Shown: positions 39,401-56,039 of the stretch, in pieces
Layout of the letters: each line of letters opens with the position of its first letter
Numbering within the stretch: position 1 is the stretch's first letter
From: Trichoplax sp. H2
Lineage: Eukaryota > Placozoa > Uniplacotomia > Trichoplacea
Length of the DNA: 64,000 nt
Assembly (NCBI GenBank): GCA_003344405.1
Contig: NOWV01000170.1
Span: forward strand, 106,416-170,415
Direction: 5' to 3'
Notes under the pieces: generated by a model
Seen by the model: only the letters and a program-made list of their open reading frames with translations
Told to the model about the DNA's origin: nothing
The model's database searches: none
Position numbers and translations under genes: made by a program

Positions 39401-40159
39401 GCCAAAGCAAAATTTTAAAAGATAAATAAAAATTTACTATCTCAATGCACATATGTAAATCAAGTTTGCGTACGAATATTGTTGAAATGATAGAAACTTG
39501 ATATGACGTAGAAGCTTAAAAGTGGGAATGCAATAACTTATTGATATCATACATTGATATAAAAATGGAGCTTATCCAATACAGGCAAGACATATAATCA
39601 ATTGTAATTCACATAGAAAAGGAGAGAATTTAGTGGGAGATCCGTTAAGGATTATCTTTTGTATAAGATGTAAATATAAATTCGACATTTGCTAGTGAAA
39701 TATTGCAAAAGGGCGAATTCAAACGCTCATCTACAAGCAAGTATCGATTCCTACTTAGTCCAACAGTATAGAATAGCCTTTTTGAGAGTTAAATAGTGAA
39801 CTAATATCGACAATAGAAAGTAGCAGATAATTATTTCGATGACGAAATGGCAATGATGATTCATAAATAAATCGGTTTTCCTAGTTTATCTCTAGGTTAG
39901 TTAGATGATCGATATTCATGTGATGTAAATAATTTTCCTAAGTAGGTAACAATAAAATAGAAAATAATCCAAAACAGCATTGATCATGATGGATAAGAGA
40001 ATTCAGATAGATTATAATGGTAAAACTACTATGTGGAAGTATAAATTTATCCTGTCGCTCCTTGCAAAATCAATTTTAACCAAAGAACTGATGAGGCACA
40101 ACCAATTCTTACCTAAAGGAGTCTTGATAAAGACTGACTAATAAGGACATATTTTCCAT
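33419..40159 (-). CDS. SPART: Spartin-like protein (MIT domain plus senescence domain)
   Basis: Fifteen exons, in coding order: 40159-40113, 39398-39337, 39233-39128, 39101-39076, 39018-38770, 38636-38617, 38352-38314, 38172-38119, 37175-37082, 36397-36191, 35196-35106, 34742-34679, 34448-34417, 34197-33953, 33744-33419. They give 553 residues in phase. Spartin works on endosomes and lipid droplets and, in humans, is mutated in Troyer syndrome. The N-terminus resembles an MIT domain (LYQDSF, EEYVNYFKEAFDTLERGLEL, TGPTCVGDEWEAM). A coiled-coil and acidic stretch follows (EEEKQQQEEQQ, DDHQDDHQDEH). The later part resembles the senescence domain: SMEGLYSVYSGLEKSIV, RHRYGDKVGNITQGAFSTVG. The tail is long and highly charged (KTEEKTEERTGDKTNDK). 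The middle segment between MIT and senescence domain is much shorter than in vertebrate spartin. Similarity is moderate and recalled from memory; the 20-nt exon is supported only by phase. Confidence 0.72.
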
Positions 40160-43100
40160 GATGTCAAGTTATTAAATTTCTCTTCAACTATTTGACTATT
40201 GGGATAAAATTGATATGTCAACATACAGTAATAAGACAAATGAACAATTTTAGGAACACCTTAAGGTACCTCGTTTACTGTACAGATGTATCATAGTCTC
40301 TGCCTACATTGGATGACATAGTTACATAGGTGGTATAGAATTCGTTGATTTCAAATGATAGAAAAGATAGCATGGATAGGTTCCATATTGACTAGTAACA
40401 AGCTTATTCTAAAAATAAATAATGAAAGGTACCATATGGATGATAAATTAGGCCAGCCTATTTTAGAATATGATGACAGAAACATGTCAGTTACGTAGGT
40501 GCAAAGATGTCTAGCTGGTTAAATAATAGGTTTTACTGAAACTTGTGAGTTAGAGTTGGACTTTATAGTCGTAATTGATTTAACAGTATTAATTTAGCTT
40601 TGCGTTGCTGTGTAGATTTCTAGTTCTTGTCGCTTAAGTACTTGGAAAATCATGATTGAGTTAATTTCTATTCCCTTAATTCGGTTATAATTATTTGGCT
40701 ATTATACAATTGTACAGTTAGTTTGTAGTTATAGTTTGTTGTTGAACTAATCGATCAGTTTTAATTGACGGTTATTCGTGGAATTGTTGTTGCGATCCGA
40801 TTCTACTAATTCTAAATTTATCCTATATGGATTATTTTAAGTTACGCTAATGAACTATTGCTATAAGCTATAGCTAGTCAATGATAAATTGCATAGCCTT
40901 TAGTTAGTCATGTGTTTCTCGTTTACAGTTATAATCACCACAAGATCACTGTTGTTATGATCGATCCTGAACTAATGAATTAGTTGACTGGGAGAGACCT
41001 TCTGAATATTTCTTATCTACCTACTAATGCTTTACGTAAATCCTACTGCATGTTGATCGGCTAGAACTTAATATAGCTAATGCATAACCTATAAATTAAT
41101 CAACTTGGAGAATCACCATGATCATCTCTTGGTATACCACTATAATAGTAACATGTTGGATCCTCTGTCATGACAGATAATATAAGTGAAATTTTAGGAT
41201 GCGAATAGTAATTATTAAATACCATAAATGATTAAAAATTCATAAACTTTTATATCTCTATGTAGAGAATTTCTAATGTTATTGGGATATAGTATTCAAA
41301 GTCATTTTTATCGATTTTATTCAAAATAAAGAATTAAGCACCACGGCTTAGACAGTACTGTCCGAACGATTTAGTTGAGTAATATACTATGGAAGCGAAG
41401 TTCTGGATTAAATACAATTATATATTCTGAAGAACTATTTATTATATCTACTGTATATTCTACAATAGGTATGGACTCCAATTGAATTTGCAATAATTAT
41501 CCTATAGGATCTTACAAAGAGCGCAGATACTTTCAGCTTATCATTACTTTCTGTGCCTAAATCATACGATGATGCTAATATTATACTCGAACGAAAATTT
41601 TATTCTTGCGTTTGTGTTTCCTGTTGTGTGCAGTCGTCTATACGCACATATAAAATCAAGCTAAAATATTGGCCGAAAACTGGGGAATCTTGTGCAATAT
41701 GCCGCACTTTGTAGACATGTGCGAAGGATGCCTCACTGCATTTATTCAACGTATATTATTCGATTATGATCGCGGTGAAAAGTTACTCCAGTTCAGTCTA
41801 AGTGAAACCATACATACTTTATACACGTAGATTAAAATGGATAGTAATAATGTCTGTAAAATGTTGTCATGTTGACCTCCAAGTTCTAGCTCACTTTGCT
41901 TATTGATTATTTGAATTCATTTTTTTCTCCCAACTACTGCCTGTGTCTACTTCGACCATAAAAATAGGTCAACAATCACGCAAAATCTGACAACTTAGCC
42001 AAAAGCATGATCTACAGTATTTCACGACGGCAATACACTATCATCAGCAGTGGGTATAGTGACATTTTTGATGATCAGTGCACCAGATACCATAAGGGTA
42101 TCAGTTAAGCGTGATCTGCAGTATTTATCCTTGCAAAGCAGCCACCTCTAATAAGAGAGTTTAAGACAGCGGTGTTTCGTTGTCGATCAATTGCAAAACT
42201 GCTCTCTTGAGGTAGTTTAGCACAGTGGTGTTTCTTTATTTGTCATAAACATCGTCTGTTGTACTCGCTCAGTCGATTGATCCCTGCAAACCTGCTATCA
42301 TTAGAAAGGTAGCTGGACGTAGCGGTGGGTGTCATGATGGGTTTCAAATGGAAATCAAACCATGATCAAAGCCAGCATCTTTTTTGTATTTCTACAATTC
42401 TAGAATACGAGTAAGCTCTACACTGCACTAATTTTAATGGCCATGGTCGCATGTCAGCGTTAATAAATCCAAAGGTTTCCATTCAATCCTTCATTAAGAA
42501 AGTATTTTAGCCTTATTATGTTGCTTGTATGTCGAACTGTTGGAGCTATTATTACTTTCTACCTACTAATTAAGTGAAACATGAGGATGCTTCCAATATT
42601 ATCGATACATAGTTGTATCAATATCATTATCAATTCTGCGCTTGGAATGATCAAGAATACCAAGAAAATGCATGATAATCGAATGAAGAATCGATTCAAT
42701 CTGGTGTGATTGACCAGGTTGAACGCGGACTATTGGGACTGTGATTGACTGACTTTATTAGGATATGCAAATAGCTTGAAGGTGAATTAACCTTCCTGCT
42801 ATAAGATTCAAACTGAAATCTGCGGTCAAGTTATTACAATCGTATCAAAATGGAGCAGGAAACATTGGAGAATGGAGAATCTTCAATATATCTGTGCGCT
42901 ATTTTTATCCCATCAAAGTCATATCAATGGATATATTTGATCATATGGGGTTCTAACGTAAACGATGACCCAGACTATCGTTCATTAGAATGATCAATAA
43001 GTTGAGTCTTACGGCAATACCGTATGTGATTTAACTTAGTAACAGTGATTGAAAAGAGACACGGAAGATTGATACGAAGTAGCCATTTTTTTTTTAGCGG

Positions 43101-44421
43101 CCTCTTTGGGTCCCACCAACTGGTCCGGACAGAACTGTCCTATGAGTCTGCTGGACCATGGACTGAAGCGAGCAATGGCGTCACGCGCGGTTCAGTCCAG
43201 TACAGTACAATGTACAGCACGTCGTGTACTCTGGTGATGACATTACTTTAGATTTACCCTTGATTTTGTCATGGTTCACATTCATAAGGATTACGGAACA
43301 GGAGGATATAAGGTCCACATGACGACGCTCCATGGGATTGACTGAGTCGCGTTAAGCGTAAACGATGTCACTGCATAATCCAGCTGTAGGGTACTGTACT
43401 GTACTGTAGCCTGTAGGCCAACTGTAGCGTGGGTAATTCGTACTACATGCTAGTCGTGGTTTGTCGCGATCGTTCGCTGACTGCTCCGCTTCCAACCCAA
43501 CAGCCTTTCAGAAATGCTCCCTAGGGTCATGTGACTGATGGCCTCAGTGTCCTGGTCCGCTCCGCTTCCAACACAACAGCCTTTCAGAAATGCTCCCTAG
43601 GGTCATGTGACTGATAGTCTCAGTGTCCTGGTCCGCTCCGCTCCAACACAACAGCCTTTCAGAAATGCTCCCTTGGGTCATGTGACTGATAGCCTCAGTG
43701 TCCTGGTCCGCTCCGCTTCCAACACAACAGCCTTTCAGAAATGCTCCTTAGAGTCATGTGACTGATAGCCTCAGTGTCCTGGTCCGCTCCGCTTCCAACA
43801 CAACAGCCTTTCAGAAATGCTCCCTTGGGTCATGTGACTGATAGCCTCAGTGTCCTGGTCCGCTTCGCTCCAACACAACAGCCTTTCAGAAATGCTCCCT
43901 TGGGTCATGTGACTGATGGCCTCAATGTCCTGGTCCGCTTCGCTTCCAACACAACAGCCTTTCAGAAATGCTCCCTTGGGTCATGTGACTGCGTGGAGTA
44001 CAGAAGGGACTGGACGACTGGACGGTGGCCAGTCAAGATACAGAGTGCCTTCCACGCAGTACTGTACAGTATGGCACATTAGTATACAGTACTAAGTATA
44101 GGCGAGAAGACAAGATGGATGGATGGAAGGATCATCCAAGCGGCCCCTTGCCACACTTTGGAGTCCAGTGTTTGAAGTTGCTTGTCTCGTCTTACTCGTT
44201 TCTACCCCAACCGACAAACCAATTTGCATAGTGGATTGCTGCTCATCGCTCCACTTGGCCATCATTTCCACTGCAATTCTTCAAGAAATCTGCATGATTT
44301 CAACTGGACAAGCTGCAATTACTCTCCATTTGGATTGATTTCTTGTGCTGGCTACTCGATCCAGTGACATCGATTCCCTTGATCAATCATTGACCATTTT
44401 GTAAGGCCCCATTGACTGACA
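40160..44421. other. Intergenic between spartin and ARL5 (divergent)
   Basis: The first 2.8 kb is AT-rich with nothing recognisable. From about 43080 the composition becomes GC-richer, with GTACTGTAC words (near 43200, 43395 and 44060) and the 76-bp array at 43476-43992. Both gene promoters should lie in this interval. No convincing exon was seen. Confidence 0.5.
43476..43992. repeat. Tandem array, seven units of 75-76 bp
   Basis: The phrase CAGCCTTTCAGAAATGCTCC starts at 43501, 43577, 43652, 43728, 43804, 43879 and 43955. Each unit carries GGGTCATGTGACTG or a one-base variant, followed by CCTCAGTGTCCTGGTCCGCT. It ends about 430 bp before the ARL5 start codon. Units differ by a few substitutions only. 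Confidence 0.93.
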
Positions 44422-47400
44422 ATGGGATTGTTTTTCTCCAGAATATGGAGTCTGTTTACGACCAGAGGTAAATAGCCATGGAGGAAAAAAGTTTTTTTTT
44501 TCCTCCTCCTTGTATTGATTGATTGATGTTTACTGTCCCCAATTCTACCATCATCATTGGATAGAAATGCAATTTCATCCAGCCTGTACCATCATACTGA
44601 TCGTCTACCAATAGATTGACAAATGAGTCATCGTAGTCAACACCAAGTGGATTGGATAGCGTTGCTGGATCGCTTGCAAGATGATCCACCAGTCACACTT
44701 TGATCATGCTAACAATCATCTAGTCGCTACAATATTCTAGTTATACGCCTCCATTGGATGGAAGTAGTATTAGTTACAGCAAGGAAAGAGTATAGTATTT
44801 ATGGCATTCGGCTGCTTTTGACAGCAAGTTAAAATAACCATCGATAGACGTGATGCGTGGTATAATCATGATGGAGTAGACAGAGTTTTGACGTCGTCCT
44901 CAATAGGGGTTAACCATCAACTTCTCTCCCATCCAGCCTACAAGCTTTTTCAAGGCGGATGGAGTTCCATCTTTCCGTTCACCTTGTCCAGTAGTGGGCG
45001 ATTATAGATAGCAATAAAGGTTATAACTTTGCTTTTTCAATCCAGAATAACTGTCGATGATAGGTAGATACTACACATGACATTGCTGAGAAAATGAAAA
45101 GTCTTGCGAACGCTCAATTCACGACAATCGACAATTCCAGATAGTCGATGAAGAGAATCCCATGGTATTAGATTGGTCAGTGTATCATCGATTGGAAGAC
45201 TAACAATTTCATTTTGAAATACTGTAGACAAGGGTTGATCGATCAATAATCTTACTCTTACACGATATCAGTCGATAATACACATCATGTCGATACTATC
45301 TGACCTCTTGAGATTGGCGTATACATTGCCATCTTCCGACAGCCATGATAATGATGAGGATTGATTGGGACTCATCAAAGCGAAGGACCAGCGCCGACAT
45401 GCTAGACTATTTAACTTTGGTGTTTTTTGATGTAGCTTGATCACTTTGATATTGATAATCATGTACATGTAGAGCCTTCTTGACCCCTTTGCAGAGAGAC
45501 CTTACACTATTTTAGGCTAACTTGAATATGAAAGGATTTAGTACTATATACGCCTATTTGAAAAAAATATCAAGTCATTGATATTATAGAAATAAGGGGA
45601 ATGATGGACGTAGTTCATTTTTCAACGTTTTACAAATAGCAGTGATTGTGGATTACTGTACTACTGGATTCCTTGATAGTACGTGTACATAGGAGAAGAT
45701 TATTTCACATGAGCCAGTGAATGGGTAGCATTGGCTTTGCAATCAAGTCAAGGCTTGAAAACGCCATCTTATCCAAGCAATGATGACAAAAAGATGGCCA
45801 GTGTAGTACTAATTTGATAATAACACGCTTGATCAACATAATCATTGACATCCTCGAGCGTCTATACTGTGATGGCTAGTTCGCCAAGACAGTATATCAA
45901 GTCTTATTATAGCTTGTACAGAAATCAATCCATGCATGTCATATTATTTATTAGTATAGTTAACATTTTATACCTCTATCGTTGTATAAAACTCGAGTAA
46001 ACACTTTCTTTGCAGGTGACAGTGATATCGACGACTATTTTTTGTCATCAAATGGATAAAATAATCCAAAGTTGACTGAAATGTTATAGTCTTACACTGA
46101 TCTGTAAAAATCTTGTATACTGTACTTATAAAAAATGGCTATTAGCCATACACTTGATCTACACTGCCATTAATTGCTTGACCAGGGATCTGAATTGGAT
46201 AAGAAACAACATTTTGACCTCTTCTAACTGATGCTATGTTGTAGAACAATGATTCCCACTTCTGTCTTATGCAAAGTATATCTTGAAATGAGGCCTCCTT
46301 CATAATTTGGCCTTTACAAATATCATTCTATTCAATGAGCCATATTCGTAAGTTATCCAGCGTACGTTGACCTACTGTTCTACAAATGAGAAAAGACTTA
46401 CTGTTCTACAAATGGGAAAAGACTTACTGTTCTACAAATGAGAAAAGACCTACTCTTGACAGTGTATTCAGATTAGAGAACACATACGTAAACTTTTTTT
46501 TCCGACAGAATTGATTCACTTTTATACCCATACAGTGATCCTACGGTAGTGCAGCGTAAATTCTTGATTACTTCTTGCGATCATCGTCATAAGAGATGAT
46601 TTATAAGGATGGAATACCCAATTGGTGTTGTTTATTTAACACGAGTAGATAGCTACGCTACACACTGCTGCAGCGGTTAGAGGAGCAGTTTGACTTTAAC
46701 AACTTCGCTTTATTGATGTTAGCATACTTGCGTTGTCTTCATCGGCTTTTCTAAAGATACTGGTGTTGCCATAGGCGCTACCGTAATTTCTTCCAGTGAT
46801 GATAGAACGGTGCGCGTATGTAATAAACAGATGCTCAATGACTTCTTTCTTCGATAAACTGCCCTCAAGATTTTTTGCTTACGAAAAGATATGATCGACC
46901 ATAAAGTAAAGTTTTGAAATCCTACTAGCATAATGTCAATACAAATCGTGTCATGGGATACAATGTTGTACAAATTAGTTGGGACATTCGATTTTTACTT
47001 TTACAATACCTATGATTGAATATTCCTCCATCACTAAAGCAGGCGGTTGGTGTAGAATTAATCCTAGTAGATTCTGTTACAAAACAATATCATTTTTGCA
47101 GAGTACTGTATATCATATTACATGGGTAGTCAATGATCATCATTTGAGCAGATAGAGATATTGAAGTTCTCAAGTAGAAATGAAGCGACAAAATTTCCTA
47201 ATACAATGATTAATTATAATGTCTCTAATCTCGAACGATTTACAACGTACATTCTAATCGAAAATACTATCCTACATCAACCAACTAAATGATGAATTTA
47301 TCCATTCCATGGATACTTCTTACAGTTCTCTCCTCGAGTTTATCATACATATCATAACATATGATCGCTCCAAGGATACGGTACAGTTTAATTTGCTTAA

Positions 47401-49278
47401 AGTCCTTAAGGCTTGAAATGGATACGTACAGTGTTGTTGATCTTGATTTTAAAAGGAATAATCATTTTTATTATGATGTTGGTACTACTCTGTGACTATC
47501 CCTTGGAATGATTTTATTCAGTTTAGTAGGCTTAAAAGATTGTACGCTTTAAATGCATACTTTTCTATGTCTAACTTCTCCGTAATATTGATCCGGAAAT
47601 GTTATTTACTTCATTATGTTAGGCTGTATCTTTCAACCTTTAAAAATCCTAATTTCCTCGTTTTATCTCGTTGCTTTACAGAGCATAAGATCATTATCGT
47701 TGGCTTGGATAATGCTGGGAAAACTACAATTTTATATCAGTTGTAAGTATTATTTTATAAATTATAGTGGAATAATAATAGACCATCTATGTATTTCGCT
47801 GTGCAGCTTTAAATAGCAAATTTTTGATATACATTATTTACTCTTGTCATCGCAATCAGGATACAATCTATTGACAGAATAGATCATTACTGACCAATGT
47901 TAACGCATTTAACTTACAGCCCATCTGAAATGATCGTATATTGCTTTTAAAATGATAATCCTATGTAAACCATTTTTTGTAACCATTGAAACCCGCAAAG
48001 AACTCTTTAGAAATTAGATTAGTACGGACAAAAGACGATACATTTAACATGCTAGCGGATCAGGAGCGATCATAGGCTGCTATAGTTTGTAATTTGGAGT
48101 TGGAAATCAAAGTGAACTTTTTCTTTCATAATGTGTTGATGATATCCTTGTCCTTTCCAGTAAAGTAATCGTAAATTAGAATACTCAAAGTAAGAATAGA
48201 AGATAAAAATACAAAGTTCAACTGCGTCACAACATGAAAATCCTCGACGTAGTTGTAGATTATTATATTAAATAAATATACTAGTTAAGGTTAGCAATAC
48301 TGGCGTAACTGCCACATCTTTGATTTCGTGGAGACAGTCAAATTTTATTGATGCGCGACGATGATAAAATATTATATTAATAATATCACGTAGCAGCACA
48401 TTAATCTGCTTATGGGTTGATTACTGGATAGAATTTCATGACTATGTTACAATTATTATGAATTACTAATATCTCTTTAAATCACTTTTCGTTATGCCTG
48501 TATAGTGTCATGTCGGAAGTTGTTCATACTTCACCGACAATTGGAAGCAACGTTGAAGAAGTTATCTGGAAAAATTTTCATTTACTAATGTGGGATATTG
48601 GAGGTCAAGAATCACTACGTTCATCATGGTCTACATACTATACGAATACCGAAGTAGGCCTTGTAGAAATAACTTTAATTAAGTAGATATTTAATTACTC
48701 CGTGACTGATTTTACCACAGTGCACCTAATGGGCTTACATAGACTAATTATAATTATATCGTACTTTCAATTGTTTGCTAGTTTCTTATAGTAGTTGTAG
48801 ATAGCACTGATAGAGAAAGACTTGCCATTACAAGGGAAGAACTATACAGCATGTTATCTCATGAGGTAATTAATGATTTAAAATTAATTTCTTTTGTAAA
48901 GTACTGAAATATCCCCAAACTGCAATCTTGTTGTATCGTAACAGTGCTAAATCTTCATATATCTTCATCAGCAACTTTTGATTGGAAATAACTTTTTTTA
49001 TAGGATTTAAAACAAGCTGGCTTACTTATATTTGCTAATAAGCAAGACATAAAAGGATGTCTAACTGCTGCAGAAATATCAAAAGAATTAAATTTAGCTT
49101 CTATTAAAGACCATGCTTGGCATATACAACCATGTTGTGCATTAACTGGTGAAGGGTAAGACACTTAAAAATTACAGAGTATCATTAACAATATTATCGT
49201 ATAAAATGTTAAAGCCTCATTTCTAATTCTAGATTATATAAAGGGCTAGAATGGATTATTTCTCACTTAAAGCACTAA
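44422..49278 (+). CDS. ARL5: ADP-ribosylation factor-like GTPase ARL5
   Basis: Six exons: 44422-44467, 47682-47742, 48506-48653, 48782-48865, 49004-49155, 49233-49278 (stop TAA). They sum to 178 residues, one less than human ARL5B. The small GTPase is myristoylated at Gly2 (start [12 protein letters not shown]) and recruits the GARP tether at the trans-Golgi, supporting endosome-to-Golgi traffic. All nucleotide motifs are present: GLDNAGKT (23-30), [10 protein letters not shown] switch 1, DIGGQ switch 2, NKQD, and CCALTGEG. The first exon lies 3.2 kb upstream of the second and was placed by its ARL5-type N-terminus and matching phase (AGA G|GTAAAT joined to AG|AGCAT). Intron 1 holds nothing recognisable beyond a short repeat at 46371-46448. 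Confidence 0.96.
46371..46448. repeat. 26-bp tandem repeat, three copies
   Basis: The unit TTACTGTTCTACAAATGAGA plus AAAGAC occurs three times in a row, with one or two substitutions, inside ARL5 intron 1. Confidence 0.85.
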
Positions 49279-50733
49279 TGAAGCAGTATTGGCGCCTGAC
49301 TCTTATTAGTTAGTTATTTATATGTCTTCTAAATGGATATCGAAAACGCATATTCCAATTGAATTTTTTGGAAATCTCGTAGCTGTATTTGATACCTAAA
49401 CAACTTCAAGCTCAAACTGTAAACTTCGAATTGAAATTGCGAACATTTCTAAATAATCGCTTCGCGTTCATATCCACTTTCATCTTGTCTTGTTAATATA
49501 CAATCTATTGATCGTCGCTATAGAATTGGGTATTTACAAATTGATACAGTACGTTTGTGGATGTACAAATAATGTGTATGTATTAGTTGTCAGAGATACC
49601 TTTTGATGTTATTTTTGAGAAAAGTGTAACGATTTAAAGTCAATAGGATAGCGCCGGCTATACTATTCCAATACTTTAATTCCAATAATTTGCCCCTCAA
49701 AAATAACTTTTTATGACTTTTTATGTTGTACTAAGCGACTGGTCTTTCAAAGTATTATGCCAGCAACAGTTAGCTCTCAGATTTTAATTTGTAATACATC
49801 CTAAAATATTATTTCGGTAATGTATGTACTGTACTTAATGCGAATAATTCTATCGTTATAATTGCATTGATTCTAATATACTGTGCATGGTAAAAGTGCG
49901 GTACATACTGTATAAATAACCATACACTCACACTATAATGTTGATATCGGCTTTAAGAAAATCTGCATGCACTTTTACCTTTGTATCGTACGAGAAAACG
50001 AAATTTAAATCTATTACGCAATATTTAGCAAAGATGAATGCTTCGGATTTCAGATATTTGGCCCCCATAATTAATTCAATATTGGGCATTACTATATTAT
50101 CAATTATGTGTTTATTAAATATATTATAAAATATATGCTATAATACTGAGCTACTTGCCTGGCTATCTTTTTAAGCAGGTATTAACATGATGCAAAACTA
50201 AATCTAGAAATTCAATATTACTGTAACTACTCTTCAGATATTGCTTGTTATCAGAATACTCGTTGTTTTGTAAATAATGCATTAGCAAAATCTCGTTTCC
50301 CTGCTGCTGAATTGCTTGTGATTTCGTTCGTTATTATGAAAGGTTATATATGAATAAAATGCTATAAAATATTCATCATTGATTATCGAGTGCGCTTTTT
50401 GACTCAAGACATACCATTCAAGTTTTCTCGATTAGTAGGTATTATGCAGTGCAACTATTATACCGTCGAAAGCTTTGAACTTGTTGAAAAGTTTTACTAA
50501 CACCTATCTAGCTCAATCCTTACCAACATATACAAGGCTGAGGAAAAATGACAAGAAAGTCTACACCAATGTTATAATTTGAATCATTTATTGTCGATTC
50601 AGTTATACAATGTAGCTATAGAAAAGCAGACATAACAACTACCCACAATCCAAACTGTTAGTCTAAGGCATAAATCCATTTCTGTAGTTGCTTATTAAGG
50701 GAATTAATTCGCAAATAGTTAGTTGGTATTTAT
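49279..50733. other. Intergenic between ARL5 and ATP5F1B 3' ends
   Basis: A convergent gene pair; the stretch holds both 3' UTRs. It is AT-rich with scattered single TACTGTAC words near 49830-49910. No exon or array was seen. Confidence 0.5.
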
Positions 50734-53858
<3,125 letters not shown>

Positions 53859-54219
53859 CTTTTGCCAGTAGGCACACGCGAACTGAGAGCTGATCAACGC
53901 TTTGCATTATGGGATATCCTTGGCGTGACCGTCTGCGAGTCAATGCGGTGCGGTACCCCTGCAACAGTATCGTCCGTTGGTCTTGCCTTTCATCCCTGGT
54001 CATGACCATGGTACAGTAGGCCAGATACTAGACACAGTATAGTACGAGTCGTCATGTTTTAGCAGACCTCCAGGCAACGCGCTACAGTACCGTACCGTAC
54101 CGTATTCTACAGCACAGTACTGTAGAATAACGGTCAATCCGTGGTCATGATTATACAGTACAGTACATACAACTGTTGGTACTGTATGGATTGTACTGTA
54201 CTGGACACAAGTGGACAGC

Positions 54220-55700
54220 AGACTACAGTACTGAGTACTGTGCAGTACAGCAGTACATTGTACTGTAGCCAAGGTTTCAAATGCTGCAATATTGCGTACC
54301 GTGCAGTCTACTGTACTGTACTGTACAGTACTGTACGGCTCTTCTTTCACCTGCCGCACTGGACAGCAGACTACAGTACTGTACTGAGTACTGTGCAGCA
54401 CAGCAGTACATTGTACTGTAGTTAAGGTTTCAAAATGCTGCAATATTGCGTACCGTGCAGTCTACTGTACAGTACTGTACGGCTCTTCTTTCACCTGCCG
54501 CACTAGACAGCAGACTACAGTACTGAGTACTGTGCAGCATATCAGTACATTGTACTGTAGCCAAGGTTTCAAAATGCTGCAATACTGTACAGTATTGCGT
54601 ACCGTGCAGTCTACTGTACAGTGTACAGTACTGTACGGCTCTTCTTTCACCTGCCGCACTGGACAGCAGACTACAGTACTGAGTACTGTGCAGCACAGCA
54701 GTACATTGTACTGTAGCCAAGGTTTCAAAATGTTGCAATATTGCGTACCGTGCAGTCTACGTACAGTATTGCACAGTAGAGGTCGCTAAAAGCAGCTGCA
54801 ACGCAACCATTTGCATTTGCACTGTACTGTACTGTACGGCTCTTCTTTCACCTGCCGCAGTGGACAGCAGACTACAGTACTGAGTACTGTGCAGCACAGC
54901 AGTACATTGTACTGTAGCCAAGGTTTCAAAATGTTGCAATATTGCGTACCGTGCAGTCTACGTACAGTATTGCACAGTAGAGGTCGCTAAAAGCAGCTGC
55001 AACGCAACCATTTGCATTTGCACTGTACTGTACTGTACGGCTCTTCTTTCACCTGCCGCAGTGGACAGCAGACTACAGTACTGAGTACTGTGCAGCACAG
55101 CAGTACATTGTACTGTAGCCAAGGTTTCAAAATGTTGCAATATTGCGTACCGTGCAGTCTACGTACAGTATTGCACAGTAGAGGTCGCTAAAAGCAGCTG
55201 CAACGCAACCATTTGCATTTGCACTGTACTGTACTGTACGGCTCTTCTTTCACCTGCCGCAGTGGACAGCAGACTACAGTACTGAGTACTGTGCAGCACA
55301 GCAGTACATTGTACTGTAGCCAAGGTTTCAAAATGTTGCAATATTGCGTACCGTGCAGTCTACGTACAGTATTGCACAGTAGAGGTCGCTAAAAGCAGCT
55401 GCAACGCAACCATTTGCATTTGCACTGTACTGTACTGTACGGCTCTTCTTTCACCTGCCGCAGTGGACAGCAGACTACAGTACTGAGTACTGTGCAGCAC
55501 AGCAGTACATTGTACTGTAGCCAAGGTTTCAAAATGTTGCAATATTGCGTACCGTGCAGTCTACGTATTGTATTGTACAGTAGAAGTCGCTTTAAAAGCA
55601 GCTGCTGACAGCAGTACTATACTGACAGCCATGACGCAACCATTTGCATTTGCACTGTACTATGGCTCTTCTCTCACCTGCCGCAGCAGGCGCAACATGG
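54220..55700. repeat. GTACTGTAC-rich tandem array, final unit 201 bp
   Basis: The phrase GGCTCTTCTTTCACCTGCCG starts near 54337, 54481, 54637, 54838, 55039, 55240 and 55441, with a diverged copy near 55663. Spacings are about 144, 156, 201, 201, 201 and 201 bp. The four 201-bp copies (54761-55564) appear identical. They differ from the shorter units by an insertion containing AGGTCGCTAAAAGCAGCTGC and CATTTGCATTTGC. Each unit has many short palindromes built on GTAC. Confidence 0.93.
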
Positions 55701-56039
55701 TGGGGGTCAGTCAGTCCCATCAAGACGGAATAGAGAAAAGAGAAAAAAATCGCCATCTCTTCTTACCTTGATGGCTAGTCCTCCCTCGTAGTCGTAGACT
55801 ATGGTACTGTAGTCTGCCCATTTCCCAATTTGACCGCACTGTACTGTACGTAGTGTACTAGAGGCAAGTTCACGACATGTCACATTACTGTCATAACATA
55901 CCATATGGGTTGGATGATTAAATCAGTCAACATGATGGCAGATGGGTGGTGCAGTTTCAATCAAAATGCATGTACAACAAGACATTGACTTGATCAACTG
56001 CTCCATCAACATATAACTCAATGTGATCCATTTTTGGTC

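Noticed and set aside
44456-47000. Short minus-strand open frames in ARL5 intron 1
   Set aside because: No recognised domain, no supporting splice signals; likely chance.
54000-55560. Many open frames of 60-147 codons on both strands, with repeating Gln-Tyr-Cys-Thr-Val type peptides
   Set aside because: They are produced by the GTAC-rich tandem units, whose 201-bp length is a multiple of three. No domain and no codon bias independent of the repeat.
54761-55564. Regular identical units resembling a CRISPR array
   Set aside because: Units are 201 bp with no unique spacers, and the genome is clearly eukaryotic.
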